Assembly: GCA_035296965.1 (NCBI GenBank) | Contig: DATGZX010000339.1 | Location: forward strand, 1-64,000 | DNA length: 64,000 bases | Direction of reading: 5' to 3' | Source: DATGZX01 sp035296965 | GTDB taxonomy: Bacteria > Planctomycetota > Planctomycetia > Gemmatales > Gemmataceae | Made by a program: the position numbers and the translations under genes | In this document: in pieces, positions 35,465 through 46,900 of the stretch | Layout: each line of letters opens with the position of its first letter | Numbering within the stretch: position 1 is the stretch's first letter | The notes under the pieces: generated by a model | Told to the model about the DNA's origin: nothing | What the model saw: the letters and a program-made list of their open reading frames with translations, nothing else | Databases searched by the model: none

Positions 35465-38400
35465 ATGAGTTTCGTGCGGGAGCCGAATGCGGAGCCACTT
35501 CCCGGCTACCGCCTGATCGAGCCCTTGGGCAGTGGCGGCTTTGGCGAAGTTTGGAAATGCGAAGCCCCGGGTGGACTGTTCAAGGCCATCAAATTCGTCT
35601 ACGGAAATCTCAATTCGTTAGATGTGGAGGGGGCCCGCGCCGAACAGGAGCTGCAGGCCCTGCAACGCGTCAAGGAAGTCCGCCATCCCTTCGTGCTGTC
35701 CCTTGATCGCATCGAGGTGGCCGAGGGTGAACTCGCCATCGTCATGGAACTGGCGGATCAGAGCCTCCACGATGCGTTCGTGGAATGCCAGTCCGCCGGT
35801 CTGGTCGGCATCCCCCGCGAAGCGCTCCTGCGCTACATCCGGGACGCTGCCGAAGCCCTGGACCACATGAACGAAAAGCACAACCTGCAGCACCTCGACA
35901 TCAAACCCAGAAACCTGTTTCTCATTGGCGGGCGAGTGAAGGTGGCCGACTTCGGCCTGGTCAAACACCTCGAACGGTCAGGCAGCATTGGCCTCTTGGG
36001 CGGGGTCACCCCCCTGTACGCGCCGCCGGAGACGTTTGGCGGCAAGATCAGCCAACGCAGCGACCAGTACAGCCTGGCGATCGTCTACCAGGAACTGCTC
36101 ACGGGGCAGCGACCCTTCACTGGCAAAAACCCCCGACAGCTCGCCCAACAGCATTTGCAGGAAGATCCTGAGCTGCGTCCTCTTCCGGAAAGCGAACGTC
36201 CGGTCGTAGGGCGGGCGCTGGCCAAAGATCCCTCGGGACGTTTCCCCAGTTGCCTGGCCTTCGTGCGGGCTCTGTTTAATGCACACGGGCATGCGCGGTC
36301 GAGCCCGGGCGCGGTTGAGGCCGCGGCGCCCGCCGAGAACCGCTCCAAAATCGTCGGCGAGACCCTGGAGGACATCCAGCTTGAGATGGACATGGAAGAG
36401 CTCAGGGACGACTCTGCCAACCCACCCGACCAACCCGAAGACGGCGCTCAGGTGGGGATTACCATGGCGCAGCCGCAATCGGGCGCGCTGCGGCCGACGC
36501 TCATCATCGGTGTCGGGACCCTCGGCCGGCGCGCCCTGATCGAACTGCGCAGCCGCTTCCTCGACCGGCTCGGCGACTTGAACAAGATCCCCTTGCTGCG
36601 CTTCGTCTATCTGGAAACCGACCCTGACGCGGCGCGTGGGGCGCTCCGCGGGACACCGGAGGTCGCGCTCTCGCGGAGCGAGGTTTACCACCTCCCCTTG
36701 CAGCCCGTCGGGCATTACCGCCGCCGCATGCTCGATTACCTGAGCGAGTGGCTGCCCCGCGAGAAGCTTTACTCGATCTCGCGCGCCTTGCAAACCCAAG
36801 GCTGCCGGGCACTTGGCCGGTTGGCATTTGTCGACAACCACCTCCGCTTGCTGGCCCGGCTGCGCCGCGAAGTTCAGCAGGCCGTGCACCCCAACACGAT
36901 TTACCAATCGGTCACCGAGACGGGTTTGGCTCTACGCGACAGTGTGCCGCGTGTCTACGTGATCGCCGCCGCGGGGGGAGGCAGCAGCGGCTTCCTGGTG
37001 GACCTGGGCTATGCCTTGCGCCGGCTCTTGCAGCAGCTTCACTACCAAGATGCCGAAGCTTCGCTGTTCTTGTTCTGCGGGGCTCCGCTGGACCCGGCTT
37101 CGCCGCCGGCCGAGCTTGCCAACGTCTACGCCACTCTGACCGAACTGAACCACTTCGCCGAGCCGACGGTCCCCTTTGCCGCCCAGTATGGTGCGGACGG
37201 ACCGCGCACCGTGGACCAGGGCCAGGCGTTTACTTCGACGTATCTATTTCAGCTGGCGCACCGTAGTCCGACAGCGCTCCGCGACGCCCTCGCTCACCTG
37301 GGCAGTTACCTGTTCCACGAATTGACGACCCCGCTGGGCCTGCACCTCGATCGCGATCGTCACCTCCCGCTGCCGGTGGGAGGCTTGAGCTTCCGCAGCT
37401 TCGGCACGTACGCGGTGTGGTTTCCGCGCGGTCTGCTGTTACGGCTGGCAGCCCGGCAGAGTTGCCAGCAACTCATCGAGGAATGGCAGGCCACCGGCGA
37501 ACCGACGGCGCTGGCGGAGGTTGAGGCAGCATGCGCGCGCGCATTGGCGGACTCGGAATTGCGCCCGGAAGTTCTCGGTGCGCGTATGGAGGAAGAGGCG
37601 CGCGCGCAGTTAGGCGGCCCACCGGCCGAAGCGCTCACCCACCTGCTGGCTGTTCTCGAAGAGCAATCGCAACAACCTGTGGCCCAGGAAGACCTGGGAA
37701 ACTGGTCGCGGCAGGCCCTGGGCCGTGTTCTTGAGTGGGGCGCGACAGCCCCCGCCGACGATTTCAGCAGCCAACCGTTGTCCGCCGTAGGGTCGGAGTG
37801 GCGCAAGAGCCGATTGAGCAGGGCCCTCACCGCAGCCGCGGAAGCCCTCGCCCAGAAATGGGATGCGCACCTCGCCAAAGCAGCGTTCGGCCTGATGGAG
37901 CACCAGGGCCGGCGCGTGGCGGCAGCGGAGGCGGCCCTTTTCCGCCTTGGGCGCTTTTGTGAAGAATCGGTGGCCGCACAGCGTGTGCGCGCCCAGCAAC
38001 AGGCCCTGCGCACACTTAAGGCCTGGCAGAATGTCGAGGCCGCCCTGGAGGGTTGCCTGGCCGAGTCCCACAGCGGCGCCCGGTCGTTGCCCGCGTTCCT
38101 CCTCTTCGGCAATCGCGCACGCCGTTTGCTCCGCGTCTTCATGGATCACCTGTCCGCGTTCGCGCGCCAGTGTCTCGCTGAGGAGATCATCAATTCCGGC
38201 CAATTGTTCTTTTCAATCTTGCACGGACGGATCAATGACCGTCTTCGCGAGGTCACCTTCTGCCGGCAGCGGCTCAAGCACTTGCAGGAAAACCTGGAAG
38301 GCGTGCTCAGGGAGGATGAGGACCCGGCTCTCAGGCACCCGCGGATGGAGCTGACGCCTTCGCATTCGCCGCTGCCGTCGCCCGAGACTTTTTGGGAGTC

Positions 38401-39040
38401 GATCCGACAGTCGGCGACGAATCGGGTGGTGCTGCCTGAGGGAGAAACCGACCTGGAGCAGGCGGCTCTTCGCTTCGCCGGCACACTGGGCCCGATGCAG
38501 AAGGCACAACTCGATCAAGTGCTGCAAGACCGCGTCCTGGCGCCGCGCGGCGGGCTGCACGCTGCCTGCGCCAGTGGCACCGACCTGGTGCGCTCGCTCG
38601 CGCTGCCTCTCCTCGACGAGGCAGCCAGCTTCCTCAGCGAGCTGCTGCCGATCACCGACGTGGCCCAGGTGGAATTGATGGAAGCGGAAGGCCGAAAGGA
38701 GGATCTTGCCGTGCAAATCCACGAATCATTTGCCCGGGCCACGCCGCTCATTTCCGGGAAGACCGACAGCGGCAACACTGCCTATCTGCTGGTTCCCGCG
38801 AGCGATGCGGGCAAGACGTTCGGCGAGCTAGCCCGACAGGCCAAGCCCGAACTGCAGCTCGTGCGCGTCCCTGGCCAGGCTCACCTGATGTTTTGCCGCG
38901 AGCAAGGCTATCTGACGAGCGAAGACTTGCAGCCGTTGCTCAAGCCCTGCCTGGCCGCCTACGAGGAGACAGCCCGCGTGCCGCTCTCGTCGCCGCACGC
39001 GCGTTTCGATATTCTGGATTGGATGCCTCTGGACCCTTGA
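35465..39040 (+). CDS. Ser/Thr kinase fused to a tubulin-like domain
   Basis: A 1,191-residue soluble protein. Residues about 15-280 are a kinase: GSGGFGEVWKCE, Lys in FKAIKFVYG, HLDIKPRNLFL (the HRD Arg is Leu, typical of some planctomycete kinases), DFG in VADFGLVKHL, APPE and SDQYSLAIVY. After a charged linker, a domain starting at about 348 (TLIIGVGTLGRRALIELRSR; FVYLETDPDA) and carrying AAAGGGSSGFLVDLG (about 501) resembles FtsZ/tubulin: nucleotide-fold start and a GGGxxG signature. This matches the 'tubulin-like' family PF13809 as I recall it. The C-terminal 500 residues are mainly helical. The ATG at 35465 is preferred to the TTG at 35375. Role unknown; it may link phosphorylation to a cytoskeleton-like filament. 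Confidence 0.78.
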   Translation: MSFVREPNAEPLPGYRLIEPLGSGGFGEVWKCEAPGGLFKAIKFVYGNLNSLDVEGARAEQELQALQRVKEVRHPFVLSLDRIEVAEGELAIVMELADQSLHDAFVECQSAGLVGIPREALLRYIRDAAEALDHMNEKHNLQHLDIKPRNLFLIGGRVKVADFGLVKHLERSGSIGLLGGVTPLYAPPETFGGKISQRSDQYSLAIVYQELLTGQRPFTGKNPRQLAQQHLQEDPELRPLPESERPVVGRALAKDPSGRFPSCLAFVRALFNAHGHARSSPGAVEAAAPAENRSKIVGETLEDIQLEMDMEELRDDSANPPDQPEDGAQVGITMAQPQSGALRPTLIIGVGTLGRRALIELRSRFLDRLGDLNKIPLLRFVYLETDPDAARGALRGTPEVALSRSEVYHLPLQPVGHYRRRMLDYLSEWLPREKLYSISRALQTQGCRALGRLAFVDNHLRLLARLRREVQQAVHPNTIYQSVTETGLALRDSVPRVYVIAAAGGGSSGFLVDLGYALRRLLQQLHYQDAEASLFLFCGAPLDPASPPAELANVYATLTELNHFAEPTVPFAAQYGADGPRTVDQGQAFTSTYLFQLAHRSPTALRDALAHLGSYLFHELTTPLGLHLDRDRHLPLPVGGLSFRSFGTYAVWFPRGLLLRLAARQSCQQLIEEWQATGEPTALAEVEAACARALADSELRPEVLGARMEEEARAQLGGPPAEALTHLLAVLEEQSQQPVAQEDLGNWSRQALGRVLEWGATAPADDFSSQPLSAVGSEWRKSRLSRALTAAAEALAQKWDAHLAKAAFGLMEHQGRRVAAAEAALFRLGRFCEESVAAQRVRAQQQALRTLKAWQNVEAALEGCLAESHSGARSLPAFLLFGNRARRLLRVFMDHLSAFARQCLAEEIINSGQLFFSILHGRINDRLREVTFCRQRLKHLQENLEGVLREDEDPALRHPRMELTPSHSPLPSPETFWESIRQSATNRVVLPEGETDLEQAALRFAGTLGPMQKAQLDQVLQDRVLAPRGGLHAACASGTDLVRSLALPLLDEAASFLSELLPITDVAQVELMEAEGRKEDLAVQIHESFARATPLISGKTDSGNTAYLLVPASDAGKTFGELARQAKPELQLVRVPGQAHLMFCREQGYLTSEDLQPLLKPCLAAYEETARVPLSSPHARFDILDWMPLDP

Positions 39041-39093
39041 ATAATGTTGGGGAATTTCGGAACGCGCGACCGATCGAACGCGCGCGAGAATTA

Positions 39094-40776
39094 TCAGAAG
39101 CCGCGGCGAGCCAGGTCTTCGAGCATGCGGAAATAGAAGCCGAGAACATCGAAGTCTTCGTTTGGATGAACGAAGACCATGTCGGGCGTCTGAGCAAAAT
39201 GGTCGGCATGGATGGTGCCGAGGTATTCTCCCCAGCGGGCAGATTTTTCCGACACCATGCCGTCATTGGGTCCTTCCACGGCATTCAGCAGGTTCCAGGC
39301 CCGGCGTAGGAGCGGCGTGACGCGCGCTGCCGACACGGCCCCGCCGTAGGAGAAATAGCTCACTTCCGGCCGATCGGGTGTATTCGCATTGAACTCCCGG
39401 CAGACCTCTGGTTGACAATCCCGGAAGCCGTCGACGTTTACTCCCATGGCCTCCATGGCCAGGAGAAGGGGGACCCGTTGCCGGAAGTTCTCGATGAACC
39501 ACTGCACGAGGTACGTCCCCCGGTGGGGCGTGGCGATAGTCGTCAAGCTGCGTACGCGATTTTCCATGCCAAGGTGCGTGATCATGTACCGGACATCGAG
39601 CCCTCCCATACTGTGGGCTATGACGTTGACCGGTTGATCTGTCCAGCCGCAGATCTGGTCGCGTAATTGCTTGGCGCGGTCTACGACGCCGCCGGTGGGT
39701 ATTACTAAGGGATACAAGGCGCGGAAGCCGCGCTCGCGTAGGAACTGCCGCAATGGACTGAAGCAATTGGGGTCTTTCGGCAGCTGCAGGCTCAGCGTAC
39801 CGAACGCCAGCATGCCGTGGCAAAAGACGACCGGGTAGCGCGGCACGAGGCCGGCCCGCGTTGGCCGCAAGGATTCGTTTTGCTTTACGATCGCATCCGG
39901 CTGGACATCGACAATTTTGGCGGGGTTCTCGTCCGGATTGAGCAGTTCGCGGACGACTGCCCGGTCTTCCTGAGGTTGGAGCAGAGCGGGTAGTGCAGCA
40001 GCGAGAGACGGTTCGAGATTCAGGACGAGCATATCCAGGCTGCCGGCGAACAACCAGCGGAGACGATCGAGCCCGGCGGCGATCGCTTTATCGAAAGCGC
40101 CGCTTTCCGATGGAAGCAGCAAAAAGGTTCCACTTGGCCAGCCAAGGGCCGTGGTCGCCAGGGCCAGCTCGGCCTGACGAGTCTTTTTGCTTGCCGGTAC
40201 TGCGGCGAGATAATACAGGGCGTAGGCGCTGCCTGAGGTTTCCTGGAGCCGGCGCAACACGGGCGTAAGCCGGGCCGCCGCTTCCGAATCGGCCAAGAGC
40301 TGCGGTCCTGCCGACGATGACGTGCACGCCTCGGGCAGCAGGACGACAACGACGCCGCGGGCATTGGCCGGCGGCATGAGCACGACGCCGCATTTTTCGA
40401 CGACACGATGTTCTTGCGTGACGATCGTGCGCGCAAGGCGCCAGCCGCGCCGGACAGCGGGCAGTTCGGCGCTGAAGGTCGCCTCGAAACGACCATCTGC
40501 TTGAAGAGGAACATCTGCCGAGAAGACCTGGCCACTGATTCGGGTCTCGAAATGCGCGCTGGCCGGAGCCGACGGCTCGCTCTTGCGCCGCCACGATTGC
40601 CACCAATGCTGGTCGGCATCATTCGTGGAAGCGGCCTGGGGCTCCATAAGTCGGCCCCGCACCCAGATGCGGCGGGCGGAGGCCAAGGTGTCGCCGACCT
40701 CCAGTTGTAACTGGCCGGCGGCTGGCGTTGGCACCGGAGTCGGCACCCCGGATTCTACGAATCCGAGTGGAGTCAT
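39094..40776 (-). CDS. Lipase/esterase of the alpha/beta hydrolase fold
   Basis: A 560-residue protein without a signal peptide. The N-terminal 300 residues are a non-catalytic region of unknown function. The C-terminal alpha/beta hydrolase has PVVFCHGMLAFG (oxyanion region), the nucleophile in VNVIAHSMGGLDVRYMI (about 391), TIATPHRGTYLVQW, an acidic site near GPNDGMVS and His in IHADHFAQTP. The combination is like LipA-type triacylglycerol lipases. It lies 160 bp downstream of the giant fatty-acid oxidation gene on the same strand and could supply that pathway with fatty acids. GAGG precedes the ATG. Substrate is inferred. Confidence 0.8.
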   Translation of the reverse strand: MTPLGFVESGVPTPVPTPAAGQLQLEVGDTLASARRIWVRGRLMEPQAASTNDADQHWWQSWRRKSEPSAPASAHFETRISGQVFSADVPLQADGRFEATFSAELPAVRRGWRLARTIVTQEHRVVEKCGVVLMPPANARGVVVVLLPEACTSSSAGPQLLADSEAAARLTPVLRRLQETSGSAYALYYLAAVPASKKTRQAELALATTALGWPSGTFLLLPSESGAFDKAIAAGLDRLRWLFAGSLDMLVLNLEPSLAAALPALLQPQEDRAVVRELLNPDENPAKIVDVQPDAIVKQNESLRPTRAGLVPRYPVVFCHGMLAFGTLSLQLPKDPNCFSPLRQFLRERGFRALYPLVIPTGGVVDRAKQLRDQICGWTDQPVNVIAHSMGGLDVRYMITHLGMENRVRSLTTIATPHRGTYLVQWFIENFRQRVPLLLAMEAMGVNVDGFRDCQPEVCREFNANTPDRPEVSYFSYGGAVSAARVTPLLRRAWNLLNAVEGPNDGMVSEKSARWGEYLGTIHADHFAQTPDMVFVHPNEDFDVLGFYFRMLEDLARRGF

Positions 40777-40936
40777 CGTTGACCTCTTTTCTCTCGTTCC
40801 CCGTCACTATTATAGGCTCCGCTTTGCCACTCTGTTCATCGGCAAGAGAGCGGCGCGGAAACCACACCAAGCGCAAGTGCAACTGGCGCGCCAAGGTGGG
40901 AGCCGTCGCCTTCCATTGTTGGCGGACGCACGAAAC

Positions 40937-43900
40937 TTATGCCGTAGTTATGACTTCGGACTGGTCGGGCGCCGGAGCTTTCCCCGGAGCCTCCTGGCGC
41001 AGGGCTGCAATAAAGGCAGGGACTGTATCGAAAAGATCACCGATAACCGGATAAACGCGCGGTTTTGGCTGGCGTTGGTTGAGGGTCATGAGGGGGGCAT
41101 CAGGGTCCCGATTGAAGGCGAGGATTCTCGCCCGGGAGCCTATGTAATTCAGGTGCTGAGGAGCGCCGCTGACGCCGATAGCCAGCAAGAGCTGCGGGTT
41201 GACGCTCACGCCGGACTGCCCGATCTGCCGGTCTGCAGGCAGCAAGTGCAGCTCCTCGGTCACTTTGCGAGAGCCGCCCACGACCAGGCCGCGGACTCCT
41301 AGCTGGCGTAGCGCTTGCTCCAGGGGCTCGATGACTGCTTCATGGCCGTCGCGATTGCCGACCCCAAAACCGACATCAATGATAAAGTCGGCATCGGTCA
41401 GGCTTACCAGTCCCGTATCAAGCTTGAGTTCGTCGAGAAGGCGCTGGATATCGCCCCGGGCGTAAAAGCGTTCCAGACGTGGCGTCCAGCGCTCGACCCG
41501 TGGCGCGGCAGTAGTGACTGGAACGCGCTCGCCAGGGACTTCCGCGGTGCTGGTCAGGGAGATGTACCAGGTCCCATCCGATGCCCAGGAGAGGGCTTCG
41601 CGTGCGCGCAGTCTGCCGCCGGCCTGTGCGGATTCAATAAGGACCTGGTCCTTCTCCATAAAGACCCGGCGGATGCGCAGGGCGGCGCGGCTGGCCTCGC
41701 CTTCCTGGACATGGAGAACTGCAAAGGCTTCCTCTGTCCAGGGTTCGCCTATTACTGCACGCGGTTGAGCCTCGAGGATCGGCCAACATTCTTTAAGCAG
41801 CCGGCTGTTCACCTCGGCCGCTGACTCTCCATTCTCGGCCGGAAGCAGCACTACATTGGGACATTCCAGCGCCAGGATTTGCCCCACTGCGCGCCGCTGG
41901 CTTTCCTCGGCGCGGGGTACAATCAATAGCGCTGTCAGCTCGGCTCTTTCTACGCCGGCGATCAGGCCCGCTGCCCTCAAGGTGTTGGCGGCGGCCGGCT
42001 GGAGTCGGCCCTCCTGGTCCGCGGCCAGCACGGCAACGACGCGCTTATCAAGCAAACTGGGATGAGCAACCTGCTCGATGTCGCCAGAAAAATCTTCGGC
42101 AGTTGCCGACAGAGTCCCTGCCAAGCCAATCCGGCCCAGGGCAAATTGAGCTGCTCCTTGCGGCGATAGGGGGTGCGGCTGCTCCTCCGCTGGGCCAGTG
42201 CGATCTGCCTGGGAGGCATTCTGGAAGAAGACGATTTGGGGAGAAACTCTCCTCGGCCAACGCTCCATTTCCACAGCCCCGGCCAGTCCAGACAGGTAAC
42301 CGTCAATCGTGAAGGGTCGCAGCGGCAGGCCCGCCTCGATCGCGACCGCCAGAGGCAACGCGCGAACCTTTTGCCTGCGGCCGGAAACATCGACCAGATA
42401 GGCGTCTTGCTCTGTCTTGGTCTTTCTTACGGTAACGTGCTCGGCTCTGCCGGCGTAGGAAGTGCCCAGCGCGGCCGCGGTGAGCTGGACCAACAGTCCC
42501 TCCTCGCCGTCGGCGCTGCCGATGCCGCCCAGGATCACGTCAAACGAGTTTGCCGCGTCCTGCACCGCCGCCAAGGCCGCGGCAGCGCTGTCCGGCGTCA
42601 AGCCCTCGCCATCGGAGACCACCAGACGAACGCGGTCCGCGCCAAGGCTCAGTGCTTCGCGGAGCACTTGGGCATGGCCTCTTGGGCCGACAGCCATGAC
42701 TTGCATCGTCACCGGAGCCGCGGCTTGGTCGCGTAAACGCAGCGCAGTCTCTAGCGCGGAGCGATCTGCATCGCTAAGTGTCCAGTGTGATTCGAGAAGC
42801 CTGCCGCCCACCACTTGCGGATGCGGGGCGGTAATCGTCGGTTCCACCACCACGAGGATCGAGAGCGGCAGCTCAATGTGGCTCGATACCCGAGGGGCCC
42901 GTAAGGCTGTCTCGCGGCGGTCGAACAGAAGAGATGCGGCACGCACTTCCGGCGCGTAATAACCGCGGCGCAGGTGAGCCAGCTCTTCGTCAAATCGGTG
43001 CAGCCGATGCCGAACCTCGTTGTTGCAGCGTGCCAGCGCCCGCGAGGCAAGATCCAATTTCGGCGACGGCTCGGCGCTTTCGTCCGCCTGAGCCTGGCGT
43101 TCCAGCCAGGCGAGTCGGCCCAGTGTGCTGTCTGCCGCCTTGAGCCAGGCGGCCGATTCCGCCAGGAGGAAGCAATTCGCTTGCAGGTTTGGGTTCTGCC
43201 AAAGCTCCTGACCGAATGTCTCCAGCGCCGCACTGATGCGTTGCCGTACGTCGCCCTTGAGGGCTTCCATCTCCAGGGCCTCGCGGCCCAGGAAATCCGG
43301 CAAACACGCGACGCTCTTTCGCGACCAGCGCGGTGCGACTTCCGATGCGAGGTCCTTCAGGATGAAGAATCGTTGAATCTCGTTCGTGCCTTCGTAGATG
43401 TTGAGGATGCGGGCGTCGCGCTTGCGTTTTTCCACCAAATGCAGCTGCGTCTGCCCCGCGATGCCGTGAATGTCCTCGGCGAATTCAATGACTCGATGCA
43501 GCAGCTCGCTGGCCAGCATCTTGGAAATGGCCGACTCCATGCGCACCGACTTGGTCTGGGGATGCTCGAAGCGGCCGATGACCTCGTGGGCTAGCGCCTC
43601 GGCGCTGAACTGATCTTCTTCCATCCTCTGCAGCCGCCAGGCAGCCCAGTGAGGGATCTCGCCGTAGACTGCCTGAGCGAAGGCCCGGCTCCGCTCGATC
43701 AGCCCTGCCATCTGCGCCACCGCCGTCATGGCCAGCCCGGCCCGGCCGACATTCAGTGTTTCCAGCGCATTGACCTGGCCGCGCCCCTCGAGTCCCAGGA
43801 CATTTTCGCGCGGGACACGCACTGCCTGGAGTGCCAACTCATTCGTCGGCGAGCCAAGTTGGCCGAGTTTGGCCTCGTCTTTGCCGACCAGGAATCCTTC

Positions 43901-46900
43901 CGCATGTCGGTCTACCATGAACCCGGTGACGCCTTCCTCCGTTTTGGCGTACAGGCTCATCACTCCGGCCATCCTGCCATTGGTGATCCACATCTTGGCG
44001 CCGTTCATCTCCCAGTAGTCGTACGAGAGCTTCCCTTCGCGCTCGCGGAGCTGGGCGATATCGGTGAAATGAACGCGGCGTTTGCCGTGCTCGTAAGAGC
44101 GGGTGCGGCTGGGGTCGTCGGTTTCGTAGTCGTACTCGTCAAAGTGAATGGGCGCAGCGTCCGCGGACTCCGACCAGCGGTAAAAGACACCGGCCGGCCG
44201 AAATTCCAGCCGGCGAGCATCGATCAGATAACGAGGTTGGTCGCTCCCGGCCGGCACGAAGCGCAGGACGCCGTCGGATTCTTTCTCAACGGCTACCGAG
44301 CAAAGGCGTGCGCGGGTAGCCACGCGGGCAGTGTCCGACCCAGCCGACGGCTCCGTCAGCGCGAATGCGGAAATCTGGCCGCTGGCAATCCAGCGCAGGT
44401 ACACGTCACACGCTTCACGCCGCCTGCCCAGTTCTGCGTGCATTTCCTCCGCACGGGCGCAAGCCTCTGTCCAATGCGTGAGCGCTTCTCGCAGATGGGT
44501 GCCCATACCCGCCGGATCAAACTGCCGCCGGGCGCGTCCCGCCTGCTGCCAGGAAAGCACGAACCTGTGGAACAAAGTGCGCAGGACGGTTTGCGCTAGC
44601 ACGCTCTGTTCCAACCGCTTGTTTAGCTCCTTGTAGGCCGGCTCTGCGCGCTTGGGGCTGGCGGGGAGCATCTCCACAAGCTTCTCCAGGCGCTTGCGGA
44701 CATCGCGCTGAAGGCTTGGATCCCCGAGGAAGGGAGCGAGGTCCTTTTGGGCCTTGGGCAAGTCTTTGTCGCGGGCCAGCAAGATCGGCGTCGTTCCAAT
44801 ACTCGTGCTCGCCTGGATTGTGAGGGAAACGCCGACATCGACCAACCGCTGTGCGTTTGTGATCAAGAGATAGTAATCGATCTTGCGTTCGCCCTCACCG
44901 CCCAGCTCCTTGGGAATGGGCATGCGGAAGAAACCGTGCTTGCGGCAAAAGTCCAGGTCTTCCGCGTCCGGACGGTGCTGCCGTTCGATATGGCGCTCGT
45001 AGAGCAGCCCGTCCCCCCGAGGTTTGCCGAAGTGGCCCGTGAGCAGCTCGCGGATCTTCTGGTCGCGTGCCGCCAGCTCAGGGTCGGCCTCAATCATTTC
45101 CGGTACGAAGCGCGGTTGCGCGAGGTCGGTCGGCACGCCCAGGAAGTCTCCCGAATCATACGGACACGGGGCCGCAAGGTAGTCGTCGTACTTCGTGATG
45201 GCAGGACCGGCACTGGGATTGACGAGAGGCTGGCCGCTGCGCCCCACGAAGGGGATCAGGCGCTGGCGCACCATGCTCTCGAAATCCTCGAGAGCCACCG
45301 CGGCCTCTTCCAGCCACACGCGGACCAGGGCCATTTCCGTTTCGGCATCGAGGCTATGCTCCAACCGCGCATGCGTGCGCAGGATCAACGCCTTCGCTGC
45401 CAGCAGGTGCGCGTTCTGCCGCGCCACGTGCTCGGTGATCTCGGCCAGGCCGACCGGGCCAAGAGAGGCGCCGTCGTCGTTGCCGAAAGGGCTTGTGGTT
45501 CGTTCTTTCCGGGCGTTCTGCCAATCATTCACCAAACTTCGCAGCCGCGAGCGCAGTACCCGCACCTCATCCAGTTCTGCTTGCAGCGCTTTCCGCTGTG
45601 CTAGTTGGTCGAAGAGCTGCGCCTCGTGATTGAAGCTGGCCAGGCGCCGGCCGTCCGGATGCCAGCTGCGTACCAGTTGCTCGCCATGCTGGCAGTAGGC
45701 ATCGACATTGGTGGGCCCGAGAAAACGCCAGGCAGCGGCGTCACGGTAGAACTTTGCGAGGATGTCGTCTTCGGAATAGCCTGTGCCGCCGAATACTTGC
45801 CCTGCGTTGTAAGACAGGCTGCCAGGAGCTGAGCCCAATGCCTCGGCTGCCACAGCCTTCACCAGGCCGGCGCGCTCAACCGAGGACGACGAGAAATCGG
45901 TGGGCGACAAGGCATGATCGAGCGTTTCAATAAGGTAGCGGCGGGCGGACATCTGGGCAACCATCTTCTTGACGGCGCCGAACTTGCCGATGGGGTCGCG
46001 AGACTCTTCATCATGGAAGAGACCGGGGAATTGTACCCGGCCTGTGGCATGAGCAATGGCCCGCTGGCAAAGCTGATCGGCCATCCCAAAGGCGATGGAA
46101 GTCAGGTCCGCGGCGCTCAGGACCTTCCACACGCGCCCGACGCGATCGTAATCGGCCCCTGCTTTCGTCTCAGGCAGGACCATGTTGTCCAGGTAGACGC
46201 GCTCGAGCCCTGCCCCGCGGAGACCGAGGCTTGGCAACGCTTCCAGCCGCAGCCCCCGAGTGCCGGATGGGACGATGACAAGCTGGTTGCCCACAAGCAA
46301 GAGAAGCGCTTTTACATTGCCAGCAGGCACAAATAAGGCTTCGCCCTTCCATCCGGCCCCCTGCATCTGCGCTGCCTCGATGGCGGCAAAACAGGTCCAC
46401 TCGGCTCCCCGCGTCCACCGGTCGGCCGCTTCCACGAAGGACGGGGCAGTCGTGTGCAAGCGCGCCAGGTCGCGGGCCCATAGGTGGGACGCAACCCGAA
46501 ACGCCAGCGACGGATCACGCCGGCCCAGTTCCGCCAAGAGGGCCTTCCGCAGCGGCGGGTGCATCGTACGCGTGAGCTCGCCGGCATCCACCACCGGCAC
46601 CTGGCTGATCAGGTCGCGCAATGCCGCGTCCTGCGCAGTCGTGAGAGGCACCTGGCGGTCGATGTCGCGCCAAGCGCCTGGCGGAAACACTGCATCGAGT
46701 CGGGCTAGCCACTCGCCCATCTTGCCGGCAAGGCCGGCTGCATCGTCCTCGGCCTGGAGCCAGAAACGGGATCGGTCAGGCTCCAGAGGTGCGACAGGCA
46801 CGAATTGTGTCAGCAAATGTAGAAGCCGGCGCAATCCCGTCAGGTGATATTGCCGCAACTGCCGCCCGTCGGCTGCGGCCCAGGCGAAGCGTTGGTCCCA

